Of a stretch of DNA of 64,000 bases, positions 12,844 to 26,900 are shown in pieces (within the stretch, counting starts at the first letter, position 1; each line of letters starts with the position of its first letter). The DNA comes from Solen grandis (taxonomy: Eukaryota > Mollusca > Bivalvia > Adapedonta > Solenidae): contig CM037782.1 of NCBI GenBank assembly GCA_021229015.1, positions 45,511,040 through 45,575,039 on the forward strand, given 5' to 3'. A model generated the notes under the pieces. That model was given only the letters and a program-made list of their open reading frames with translations. It was not told the DNA's origin and searched no databases. A program made the position numbers and the translations under genes.

Positions 12844-15800
12844 ATGATATTGGGCGACAGAAAACGGAAGTTCTTTAAAAATCGTCTTCCATCAATGGAT
12901 TCTGGAGTAGCTGACATTGACTTGGAGTCTGATGACCTTGACCTCAACACAGGACTTGAGTTGCTGGAAACATATAATCGAGATATTGAGTTTGAGTTGC
13001 AACAAAAAGAAGGTGAGTCATGACTTATATATTTGTCAGTTATTGCAATATTTTGGAATATGGGATAGGAGCCAGATAACAGACACAGATATTTTAAGCT
13101 CATAAGTCAGACATTCCGAAAAGTGCCTGTCTGTCTGACCTGACTGGTGATTTCTATTTCTGTCTATGAATATTTTAAAAAAAGTCTGTCCAAATGCCCG
13201 GTATAGTTTCTAGCAGCAATATTAACTATATACACATTACATATGACTGACCTAAGTGTTCAAAATTCATTTAACTAAATCGGGAATCTGTAAAGATATG
13301 GTAAAAAAAGTGTTAATAAGTTAATAAAAAAATGAAATAAATGATAAACAATAATGAAATTTTATTGTTTGAGTTCAGTCCTGTAAATTTAATTTCGGTC
13401 CTGTGAATCTTGTAAAATTACTGGGCCATCACCATGGGCAAGTGATTTTCCAAGGAGATAGCCCGTCGGGCAAGTTTATTTTCATAAATGAAATTTTTCG
13501 GGGGGGGGGGGGGGTTTATATTTTATTTTCTACATTATATAGGAGGTGAGTTGCTTGCAAATTGTGTATGATACATGTTAACTAAAATTCATCTTAATAC
13601 TACACATATTTAGTTTTAAACATTAACAAACACTAACTAACTTAAAGATCGGACAAGCTGTCTTCACTGGGGGCAAGTAGATCTTCAAAGTAACTTGCCC
13701 CCTGGGCAAGTGAAAGTCAAATCCTTAAGGAAACCCCTGTTATCTCAGTAGGCACTAAAGATAGGGGATTTAAATTTCCCATATTTGTTTGGTTCACTAT
13801 CTTATACCAAATGTTTTATATGTTTACACTACAAGTAGTAACAGCAAACATTATACTATCTAGTACTGAGAAAATTGAGTACACTGCCTTCTGACAGCTC
13901 TTGTTTATTTTATTTGTTTAGTCACCTGCCATAGCATTTTTTCAATATGAGCTGTTTCGATAGTCTTGTTTCAGTTAACAATTTTGTATTATTACAAGTT
14001 GGATATTAAATTTGATTAACCTTACCTGTTGTTGGAGTTTGTGCCATTCCGCTCTTATTCATTTTCATTATTACATTTTTAGCTCACATGAGCACAACGT
14101 GCTCAAGGTGAGCTTTTCTGATCGCCTTTTGTCCGGCGTCCGGCGTCCGTGCGTCCGGCGTCAACAATTGCTTCAAACAACATCTCCTCCTAAACGGCTT
14201 GGCCAATTTGAAAAATATTTTGCAGGAATGTTCCTTGGATGAAGCTCTACTAAAGTTGTATAAATGGTTCTGGTCCATTGCATAATTAGGTCACAGGAGC
14301 TAAAAATAGATTTTAAAAATGAAAATTTAAAAAATCTTCTTCTCTGAAACCACAAGGCCTAGCCTTTTGATTTTTGGTATGTAGCATGATCTTATGACTC
14401 TCTACCAGGATTGTACAAATTATGACCCTGGGGTCAAAATTGGCCCCGCCCCAGGGGTCACTTGATTTCACATAGGCTAATATAGGAAAAACTTGAAAAA
14501 ATCTTCTTCTCCGAAACCACAAGGCCTAACCTTTTGATTTTTAGCTCACATGAGCACAATGTGCTCAAGGTGAGCTTTTCTGATCGCCTTTTGTCCGGCG
14601 TCCGTGCGTGCGTGCGTCCGGCGTCAACAATTGCTTCAAACAACATCTCCTCCTAAACGGCTTGGCCAATTTGAAAAATATTTTGCAGGAATGTTCCTTG
14701 GATGAAGCTCTACTAAAGTTGTATAAATGGTTCTGGTCCATTGCATAATTAGGTCACAGGAGCTAAAAATAGATTTTAAAAATGAAAATTTAAAAAATCT
14801 TCTTCTCTGAAACCACAAGGCCTAGCCTTTTGATTTTTGGTATGTAGCATGATCTTATGACTCTCTACCAGGATTGTACAAATTATGACCCTGGGGTCAA
14901 AATTGACCCCGCACCAGGGGTCACTTGTTTTACATAGAGTTATATAGAAAAATCTTAAAAAATCTTATTCTATGAATCCATAATGCCTAGAGCTTAGATA
15001 TTTGGTATGTAGCATCATCTTATGGGCCACTACCAAGATTGTACAAATCATATCCCTATGGTGATAAATGACCCCGCACCAGGGGTCACTTGTTTTACAT
15101 AGAGTTATATAGAAAAATCTTAAAAAATCTTATTCAAGAATGCATAAGGCCTAGAGCTTAGATATTTGGTATGAAGCATCATCTTATGGGCCACTACCAA
15201 GATTGTACAAATCATAGCCCTATAGTGATAAATGACCCCGCACCAGGGTCACTTGTTTTACACAGAGTTATATAGGAAAATCTTAAAAAATCTTCTTCTA
15301 TGAATCCATAAGGCCTAGAGCTTAGATATTTGGTATGTAGCATCATCTTATGGGCCACTACCAAGATTGTACAAATCATAGCCCAATGGTGATAAATGAC
15401 CCCACACCAGGGTCACTTGTTTTACATAGAGTTAAATAGGAAAATCTTAAAAAATCTTCTTCTATGAATCAATAAGGCATAGAGCTAAGATTTTTGGTAT
15501 GTAGTAGCATCTAATGGTTCATTACAAAGATTTTCAAAGTCTTGGCCCTACGGTGATAAATGACCCTGCGCCCAAGTCTTCTCTGAAACCATATGGCCCA
15601 TTGCTTAGGTATTTGGTGTGTAGTATTGTCAGGGGTAAAATGTTTTAGATTAAGTTATATCAGAATCCTTGTCTGTTTAAAAACCTTGACATCAGTTGAA
15701 GCAATGGTACTCAGGTGAGCGATTCAGGGCCATCATGGCCCTCTTGTTGGTATGTAGCATCATCTTATGGGCCACTACCAAGATTGTACAAATCATAGCC

Positions 15801-17893
15801 CTATGGTGATAAATGACCCCGCACCAGGGGTCACTTGTTTTACATAGAGTTATATAGAAAAATCTTAAAAAATCTTCCTCTATGAATCCATAAGGCCTAG
15901 AGCTTAGATATTTGGTATGAAGCATCATCTTATGGGCCCCTACCAAGATTGTACAAATCATAGCCCTATGGTGATAAATGACCCCGCACCAGGGGTCACT
16001 TGTTTTACACAGAGTTATATAGGAAAATCTTAAAAAATCTTCTTCTATGAATCCATAAGGCCTAGAGCTTAGATATTTGGTATGTAGCATCATCTTATGG
16101 GCCACTACCAAGATTGTACAAATCATAGCCCATGGTGATAAATGACCCCCACCAGGGTCACTTGTTTTACAAGAGTTAATAGGAAAATCTTAAAAAATCT
16201 TCTTCTATGAATCAATAAGGCCTAGAGCTAAGATTTTTGGTATGTTGTAGCATCTAATGGTTCATTACAAAGATTTTCAAAGTCTTGGCCCTACGGTGAT
16301 AAATGACCCTGCGCCCAAGTCTTCTCTGAAACCATATGGCCCATTGCTTAGGTATTTGGTGTGTAGTATTGTCAGGGGTAAAATGTTTTAGATTAAGTTA
16401 TATCAGAATCCTTGTCTGTTTAAAAACCTTGACATCAGTTGAAGCAATGGTACTCAGGTGAGCGATTCAGGGCCATCATGGCCCTCTTGTTCTTAAAATG
16501 ACATCTCTTTCAAAACCAATGGGCAGAAATTCAAAATATGACACTGGGGCAGGGCATTATTCTTCTTGGATGGTCCTCCATCAAACTTGCTAGAAATAGA
16601 CTTGATATATAAAGAACTCAAGGTACTATGCCACTGTCACAAAATGAAACCAACTGTCATTGTAGAGGTTAAGACTGCAGAGGAAGCAGTAGTTGCAGAC
16701 ACTGTACATGGGGCTCCAGATGTAAAATTTGAGCATGCAGAAGGTGGTAGTCATGCTGTAATGGAGAAGAAGCCCTTCACCTTTCAGTTGCAAGAAATAG
16801 AAACTTCAACCTCAGATGCAGGAGTAGGTTGTAGCAGTATGACAGACATAGATCTAGGTAAGAATAATTTAGCTTTCCATTAATAAGGAACAGGTGTTCC
16901 CTATCCATTTAACTGGTTCTAATCACCTAGTTGTAACCATGGCACTCAGCACATTAGGGTAGTTCCAGGACTAGTTGGTCATGTGTCAGGATAATGTTGT
17001 GACTGAAGTGTGCCTGGATAGCGAAATGATAACGAACCTCACTTCTCACCAATGCGTCCTGGGTTCACTTCCTTGTCGCATACTTTAGAGGGTACAATGG
17101 TTGCCCATCTAGACACGTGGGCTTTCTCTTTGTTCTCCAGTTTCCTCCCACAATAATGACCACATACGCCGCCACCAGAGCTATCAAGAGTGATTAATAT
17201 AAGTTGTGAGAACTTGTTTGGTAATCAATGTAAAATAAATAAAGTTTTAACTAATATTGTGACTGGGTGTGGTATCATACCACTTGTCTAACTGTGATAT
17301 GGCAGTTTGGAAGTATATAACCCTTTCCCTCATAGAGGACACCATGAAAAGACCTATGCGAACTGCATAAAACCAGATCACTCGCAGGCTGATCAGGTTT
17401 TATGCTGTTCGCTGCTCCTCAGTGGTCTGGAAATGAGGATTTTGTAATTAAATTTGGTAAGGTTTAACTGTGGTTTTCTGCCGATCAGGCTTTATGTGAT
17501 ACCTATTGAGGGCGTCAAAATGAGTCTATATGAGGGAAAGGGTTAATCCATTAAGTAAGACATATTTCTCAATTCTTGGATACTTAGAGTAAGAAAAATA
17601 ATTTTTGGATTACATTGAAGATCCAGGAATCCCAACACTGGGTTGTCCAGTACATATTAGAAACTTGAAGGGACTCACCTGACATGAACTACCAGAGACT
17701 CTGGTTTGGATCCCAAGATCTTTGATCCAAACCCTTGATATATTTTTTTTTATATATTTCACTGATCCAGAAGAATATTCTTTTCAAGAGGACATGACTG
17801 AAGATGAGGTTGATTTGGATTTTAAGGATTATACAACGGTAAAGTCAACTTTTATTCTAGAAGTATATTATACTCCATCAGTAGTGAAAGACA

Positions 17894-17936
<43 letters not shown>

Positions 17937-20900
17937 GAATATATAGACCTTTTAATTTTGGCTTATTACTGAAAGCTCAATATCATGATAAGGAACAGCA
18001 AGTAAGCATTGGACACATATTTATTGGTAGAGGGTCCATCAACAGTGATTTCTGTCTCTAAGGTTTTTTAATCATTAAGAATTTTGACTGATAATATTTT
18101 TTGAAGCCTTCAAGTTTACAGCAGTAACAAGCATATTCTTTCATGGTCGCAACATACGAAAGACTAGTAAAAAAAAAATGATACTGGTAAAACTCCCTTG
18201 CTTGGCGCTCGGCATATAAGGGTAGTTCCAGGACTGGTTGGCCCAGTATCAGGATAATGTGACTTGGTGTGGTATCATGCCACATGTCTACAGTGTGATA
18301 CTGCAGTGTGGCAGCACTGTATCTGTCTCAAGTAGACATAGTCTCTAAAAGACTTGAAATACTGTTGGTGGGACGTCAAACTTACCAAAGAAAAAACTTT
18401 CCCTGTCTCTGTCCAAAGGTTATTGACTAATTTTACTTTTAATGTTTAGCTCTGTATTCAGTGCAGTTTTCTTCTGTATACCCTGCTTACAACCTGTACA
18501 TAGGACTACATTATACAGCATTGTGTCTTGGTGGTACCTTCACTTATAACACTAGTATGATTAATGTAACATAGAAATTAGAAAACATACTTTCATTGGA
18601 TTTAAGTCTTCATCACCACAAATATTTACAGCCACATAAATATTGAAAACTAGTGTTTTTTCTTCAGGAAAATGCAGCACAATCCAAGCGATATTTTCCC
18701 TACAGAAGGAGCCAAGATGAAAGAGGGAAACAAAGTACATCGGGAGTAACACGCATTAAGTCATCTTCATTTATTAAGACTGATTTTTTCAAGGTGAGTT
18801 TGATATGGTTTTGATTTTAAATAGGAAAATTCCATCGTATCCCATATACATTTGTAACTAGATTAGTTTTTATTTTAGTGTCAATCAGAAAGAATAAGGT
18901 CAAACATTCTTCAATATAAAAGAATAATCAATATAACCTGTTAATCAAACTTAAATAAATGTTATCTAGTGATCTTAATTATAGAAATGTTATCTAGTGA
19001 TCTTAATTATAGAAATATTATCTAGTGATCTTAATTATAGAAATTTTATCTAGTGATCTTAATTATAGAAATGTTATCTAGTGATCTTAATTATAGAAAT
19101 GTTATCTAGTGATCTTAATTATAGAAATGTTATCTAGTGATCTTAATTATAGAAATGTTATCTAGTGATCTTAATTATAGAAATGTTATCTAGTGATCTT
19201 AATTATAGAAATATTATCTAGTGATCTTAATTATAGAAATGTTATCTAGTGATCTTAATTATATTTTTTTTAGTTATTTATTCAACTTTTATCTTATATT
19301 TTCCGTATTAATGAATCAATGCATATCTCTCTTCTTCTTTTTTCTTTCTTTCTTTCTTTCTTTCATACTTTCTCATTGTACACTGTGTGTGTGTGTGTGT
19401 GTGTTTATGTTTGTTTTCCATTAATAATAATTATATTTAAAATTGTATGCATAGGACTATATATGATTATGTATTTAAATTGATGTTTACAAATGATGGT
19501 TTAATTTTATTTAAATCCATCCTTGACATCAGCATTCTTTAAGAGAAGAAAAAGACACCTTAAGTAGGTGACAGCATAATTGTGACCCATTTCTTGTTCT
19601 GCATTCGTGAGCAAAATGAATTGAATTTAATTATTTTAGCCAAAACAGTCACAAACAAATGAATATTAAATGTACGAACTGAAAATAAAACATATGAACA
19701 AAAGACGATCTAAAGGATGGTTGGTTTTTCTGTCTCTTTTTACAGCATACATCTGCAGCTGTGAATAAATTTTACCTTCTTCACTCGCTAGTTATATATG
19801 TAGCTTGCGGCTATACCAGCCCTTAATTGCCCCCTGTTCTCTGGACTGATTAGTGTGAAGCGCTCGCGGCTATGTGTAAACAATCTGCAGGTGACACTTC
19901 TATAACAGTCACGCGCAAAGAGTAGTCCGAATGATGTCTAAAAATAGTAGGTGGGAAATCCAGTCTGAACTGGTACCCGGATTATCGAGTCATTTTAAAT
20001 AGCAAATGGAAGATTGGTTCCCAAAATGGATGTCCGGATCCGGAACGCGAATTTCCGTATTATCGAATCATTTTTACGTTGTGGAAATCCGTTCCAAGAG
20101 AAAAGTGTCCGGATGGCGAGGTTTCACTGTACATTTATTGTGAAACTACACAAAAATAGGACATTAAGTTAATCAAGCACAATGTATTATACATTACAAG
20201 CATTACAGTTACAATATCTACGCCAACACAAGCTGTACACAATGTCACCAACTATGGAGTGAATGCTCTCTTAACCTGACTCCCTTTACTCACTTGTGTG
20301 AAATCAATTAACCATGCTGCAGATATTAAAATTGTAAATATAAAAGATGAAAATTAGACTTATGTAAGCTAATCACAGACAATCCTACAACTGCTACAAC
20401 GACTCTAAAAAGTTGGTTCCTCAACAATTAAATAACTTGCATGTACAAAATCAATGTATTGAAAATATAACCAATACTTTAAATATTTGAACCAACCTTC
20501 AATCAAACTAAATTACTTCCCCGAATTTATTAAAGTTACAATTAACTTAAAGAAAAGATCTCTCCTCTTTCAGATCAGAAAAGGTGGGAAACCCATCTTC
20601 ATTTGTACACTCCCAATCAGTAATTAATAACAACATTGTGATGTTTGTTTTTATAAATTGGTATTTACATGGAAATGATTAATGGACAAAGGGAGGTAAT
20701 CCAAATAAGAAAATGACCAAATGTTTATCCTTGTTAACATTGCCCCTGCTAGAGGATAGACATCATTATCGTAAAAAAACTTTTAAACAAAAATATCAAA
20801 TGTCTTTCTCCTTTTTTACATTTTGACATTATATATATAAAAGTACAAAAAATTTTGCATAACCACTTAATTACAACATCCTTCCTAGAAGTAATAATAA

Positions 20901-23900
20901 TTAGTATAACCACTTTATTACTGACATCCTTCCTAGAAGTAATAATTAATTACTATACCATCTTCAGCCTTACTGTAATTAGTAACATACAAACTGACGG
21001 ATTATGGTGGTTTCGTCAAATTACAGGTTAGTCAAACTGTGGGTATTATAAAAAAAAACAGGTAGTGGTTTCATCAAACTGGTAATTACAAGTAAAAAAA
21101 TGCTGCAACAGGTAAAATATTGTGTGTTAACCTGTCGCAATGTCCTGTGAGGAAGGAAAGGAAGTGTTTTGCATAGTCTGTCAAAACTGCGAGTATTATT
21201 CAGGGGTGAATTGCTCGAATAATATTAATATAACAACTTATAGATTGGGCAGCATGTTTTCACTTGGGGCAAGTAGATGTTCAAAGTAACTTTGAACACC
21301 CAAGCAAGTGAAAGACAAATCCTTAAGTTAACCCCTGCATGTTTGATTCCAGCTTGTGGCAATAGGATTTTACTTTGTTACACGTATCAACAAGTATAAA
21401 CCCAAATTAGCTGTCAAGAAATTTTAATTCACCATAGCTATTAACCCTTTTCCTCATAGAGGAAACCATGAAAAGACCTATGTGAACAGCATAAAACCAG
21501 ATCAGCCTGCGAGTAACTCGCAGGCTGATCAGGTTTTATGCTGTTCGCTGCTCCTCAGTGGTCTGGAAATGAGGATTTTGTAATTAAATTTGGTAAGGTT
21601 TAACTGTGGTTTTCTGCAGATCAGGCTTTATGTGGTACCTATTGAGTGCGTCAAAATGAGTCTATATGAGGGAAAGGGTTAATTAGTATGATTATATACT
21701 GCTGTAGACTGTGTTAAGTTGTGTACTTTCTGTTTCAGAGTCTAGGCGAGGCAAGTGGTGCATCTGGTGATACACCTTCACTCCGAATAACGGAGAGTAA
21801 GTTGGTGTTTTTCTGATTAAGATATATATCCTATTCTTTTTAACTCACCTGTGGATATGTGATCAGGATAAACTTTTGTCATCGGTCTTGATCTGATGTC
21901 AGTAATAGCTTTGGAACACTGTAGAGGCCACATATTTGGCCCAATCTTAATGAAATTTGGTCAGAATGTTCACCGTGTTATATAAGATGAGATAAAAACA
22001 AGGTAACCAGGTCAAGTCTTAGAAAATCTTAGAACCTTATGAATATTATAAAAGTCACATGTGGTCAAAAGTTAGGTCACTTGGTAAAATTGTAGGAAGG
22101 CTTAAAAAAAAAACTTGTTAAATGCACTAATATAGTATGAAATGTTCTGATGTTAATACAATACTTTAACAGCAAAAAGGGAAAGTTTTGATGTCCATTG
22201 TGAGGCATGTAGAGCTCTTCACAGCCACAACAACCTGGTCGAATGTCTTCATCCACACTTCATATGTAAACAGTGTGTGGAGAAATCAGCAAAGCCTGTC
22301 CTGATTGGGGAGGGTAAAGGAGATATTGACTGTCCAGTGAAGGATTGTAGCAAATCAGTGCCTCAGAGTAAGTTCTTGTTACTTTGTGTGTGGTTGTTTG
22401 TTTTTGTGTTGTTTTGGTGTGTGTGTGTGTGTGTGTGTGTGTGGGAGGATATCCATGAATGATAATCAAATGTCATTCACCATAGAAGATAAGATGTTAT
22501 CATTTCTGTTATGGTAAATGTATCCTTCATGTCTATATTTAAGGTAAAGTCCCTGTAATGGTTCCGCTACATCTTGGATCACTTAACTTCTACCAAAATA
22601 ACCAAGGTACCCTAATGAAACATTAGGAAATCTTGGTTTTCTCCATGAAAGCCCATGAGGTCCGAAATGTAGCGGAACCATTACAGGGACTTTACCTTAA
22701 GTAAATACCACACTGAGTAAGCTGTGTTGAAATTTAAAAAATGACATCCAATTAATGAATGGGAAGTCACATCATAGTAGTGGCAAATACTAAGACATGA
22801 GAAAAAAAAAAGAAACACATGATCAAATTTTAGAAAAGCTTTATATAGATAGAACATTTGTTGTCACAATTTCATTTACTTGTGATCAAAATCATAAAAT
22901 TGAATTATATTTAAACTCATGTAAATCTTGTTTTTTATGACAGTAGGTGAAACAAAATATGTTATTATAAGAAAACCAACAAATATCTTCTAAAGTTTAG
23001 ATTGATTAGCTTTCAGAGACTTAATCTACTATATTATTCTTGTTCTTTTCTAAACTGATTTTGGAGTCCATACTGTTAACTGTCCATGTATTTTAATCCT
23101 TTCCCTCATATAGACTTATTTTGACGCACTCAGTAGGTACCACATAAAGCCTGATCTGCAGAAAACCACAGTTAAACCTTACCAAATTTAATTATAAAGT
23201 CCTCATTTCCAGACCACTGAGGAGCAGCAAACAGCATAAAACCTGATCAGCAGCAGCAAACAGCATAAAACCTGATCAGCCTGTTCGCATAGGTCTTTTC
23301 ATGGTGTCCTCTATGAGGGAAAGGGCTAAGGGCTCATTTATATTTTTCATTCTGCCTCTATAATCAAGGTAGCTCTATTTCCTTGTCATAGTACCCGTTA
23401 CATTCTAGGTGAACTGAGAAAGGCCCTGCCAAGTATTGTGATAGATTTGCTTGAAGAATGTTGGAAGAAATATGCATTGGAAACAATCAAGACAATGGAA
23501 GATGCAGTCAAGTAATGTTTTTATCTCACCTGTTCACAACATGCTGTTATGATTATTCTTTTGTCCAGTGTCAGCAATTGGCTTTAAATGATATCTTCCC
23601 TCTATTCAACACTTTTGAAAGGTGTCACTTTTGATAATTCAGTATTAGTATTTTCAAGAAGATAATTATAACCTTTCCATACTGTTTATTCATAAATAAC
23701 CTCTTGGAATATAATTCAGTTAAACAAGTGATTCAGCCAGATGGTCCAAAACGCAGCTGTAATACTGAATTCTTTACTGAAGTTTTATGTTGCAGTTGCC
23801 CAGGCTGTGGCATCATGGGACTCACCGATCCAAACTCAAAGTTGTTGAATTGTTCGAATTGTCGGAAGGTAAATGCGTTGCATACTATAACACAATTTAT

Positions 23901-26900
23901 TTAGGGTGCTTTGGTCCAGTGGAAATGTGGGTTTAAATCTGTTTAGGGCAAAGATTTTCATGGCTTTCGAAAGCGTAAAGTACTGGTCCAACCCAGGAAC
24001 CATAGACAGGGATAAGTACAAGTTGTAAGAATTTGATTCCCAATCAATGTGAAATTAAATAACTAATTTATTAAGGCAATCATGCTGCAGTCACAAGACT
24101 GACAATCAAATCATTTCTTTAAAAAATAGGATATAAGTTATTAAATATAGGAAGATAACAGTAATCTTACTTAATCTAGTCCAATATACAGAGTGTCAAT
24201 AAAAAATGGGTATTGTTCAGTATTTAAGGCACTTTAATCTTTTGATTGTAATCAGAGACGACACATAGGGATCACTTTTCCGTCGTCTGTCTGTCACACT
24301 TTTTCAGTCTCTGTGACGCTTCAGCAGGGGACACATGTGTTCCAAAGAATATTATAGTTATTAAAAATGGACTTGAAATTTCATTTATTTTGATCCAGTA
24401 AAAACTTGAGCGACAGAGGACGAAGGACCAGGTCACTTTATCATAGTAATACGAGAGGTGATTCACTAATTTTGAAACACTTTGTAACAGAGTATAATTT
24501 TAAACTGATATGCATTTTACTGTAACAAATGCTCAATATGTGATCCATGCATGTTGTAAATGAGTCTACATCGCTTTGGCCATGACTGCAAGGTTTTATT
24601 TATAACTGTTGGTTCTAATTTTTTCCATTCATCCTTTAATGCTCGTTTAAGACCTGCCAAAGTGTATATTTTACGTTTTTGTAAACGTCGTTTTAAGATA
24701 CCCCAAATAGCAAAATCCATTGGTGCTGCATCAGGACTTTTGGGCATTGATTTTTAGCTTGACTATTCGAAGAATATGAGAGCTATTGTAGTCGCCCTGG
24801 CGTCGGTGTTGGCGTTGCAGCTTTTGGTTAAAGTTTTGCCTGCAAGTTACTATCAACCTTATATCTCAATAACCATTTATGGTATTGACTTGAAAGTTTA
24901 TAAATATGTTCAGGGGCATCAGACAACCAAGGTAGATAACTCTTGACTGAATTTAATATGAATTATGGCCCCTTTTTAACTTAGAAATTTTGGTTAAGTT
25001 TTGCATGCAATAGAAAATTTGGTTAAAGTTTTGCATGCAAGCTACTATCTAGTTTGAATCTCAATAACCATACATGGTATTGACTTGAAAGTTTATGAAT
25101 ATGTTCAGGGGCATCAGACAACCAAGGTAGATAACTCTTGATGGAATATATTACAAATTATGGCCCCTTTTTAACTTAGAAATTTTGGTTCATGGTATTG
25201 ACTTGAAAGTTTATGAATATGTTCAGGGGCATCAGACAACCAAGGTAGTTAACTCTTGATGGAATATGTTACAAATTATTGCCCCTTTTTAACATAGAAA
25301 TTTTGGTTAAAGTTTTGCATGCAAGGTACTTTCATGCTAGTATCTCAGTATCCAGGCATGGGATTGATTTTAAACATCTTTAATATGTTTAGGGGTATCA
25401 TACTTTCATGGTAGATAACGCTTGATGGAATATGTTACAAATTATTGCCCTTTTTAACTAGAAATTTTGGTTAAATTTTAATTTCATGCTATATCTCATA
25501 TCCAGGCATGGATTATTTAAAATCTTTAATATGTTTAGGGTATCATACTATCAAGGTAGATAACTTTTGATGGAATATATTACAAGTTATGGCCCCTTTT
25601 TTAAATTAGAAATTTTGGTTAAAGTTTTGCATGCAAGGTACTTTCATGCTTATATCTCAGAGTCCAGGCATGGGATTGATTTGAAACATCTTTAATATGT
25701 TTAGGAGTATCATACTATAAAGGAAGATAACGCTTGATGGAATATTAAAAAATTATGACCCCTTTTTACTTAGAATTTTGGTTAAATTTTTGCATTCAAG
25801 CTACTATCCAGCTTATAACTCAGAAATTGCTTGTGGAATTGACTAGAAAGTTAAGGAGTGTCTTCAAGGGCATCAGAAAACAGGATAATAACTTTTAGAC
25901 TGATGCAAATTATGGCCCTTTTCTAACTTGGATTTTTGGTTTCAGTTTTGCATGCAGTGTTATTGTGCTTATATCTCAGTAACTAGGCATTGGATTGATT
26001 TTGAAAATCATAAAAATATTAAGGGGTATCAGACTATCAAGGTATATCATTTTTGACTATTATTATGTACAGGGTATGTGAAGGGCAAGAATTTAAATAG
26101 ATTTCATTTGATTTACCAACAAGCATTTTGAATAGTCGTGCGTGCTGTCCTCTGACAGCTCTTGTTTGTTGACGCAAGTATGCAAGTGTGTGTTTTGAGG
26201 TATGACTGGATGCACTATCCTGGTGGAAGACCATGTCTTTAATTTGGTCTCCAGGAAACATTCTGGGAAGATCTTTATTGACAAAAGGCTTCAGAACTTT
26301 ATTGATATAGAAGTCTGAATTGACTTTTACACCTTTATCAATAATATGGATATCCATTTTACCATGGAAGCTTACGCCTGCCCAGGCCATAAATCCTGGA
26401 GCAAACGACTCATGTTTACAAACTTAAGTTTTGAAACATCATGTACTCCTTTATGGTAATAAAAAACCCGACGACGACCATAACTGCCACCGAGATAAAA
26501 CATTGCCTCGTCGGTGGTGACAAAATTTTTCCACTGGTTGTTATTTAAACGTAAATACAGACACCATGAACGTTGACGTCTTTTCTCAATTTGATTTGCA
26601 TTGAGCTTATGAACTTTGCATTTCTTGCGAAGTTTACATTGCAGTACACGTTTAATAATTCGGTTAATGGTAGCCTAAAGGTTGTGCCATCTCTCTCTGG
26701 GTTGGAGGATTTACCCTTTGAATAAAAATGGCGACTTTACGAACGACGTCATCAGTTAAATTAGTAGGTCGTCTACGAAACTCACCTGGTTTCAGCTTTT
26801 TAGTATTCAGATTTCGAGATTTGCCAATGGAATGTTTTACTCGATGTATTGTGGACAAAGATACATCATGCCCCTGCCCCTTTAGCATCTTGAGTCAATT

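Noticed and set aside
15692..16126. 144-codon minus-strand frame with repeated HKMMLHTKYLSSRPYGF
   Set aside because: It is the antisense of the tandem units of the H1 element; the protein repeat follows the DNA repeat exactly.
16553..16593. Alternative start of exon 2 at 16553 (after GGGGCAG)
   Set aside because: The reading phase does not match exon 1 and the acceptor lacks a pyrimidine tract; the acceptor at 16593 joins in phase.
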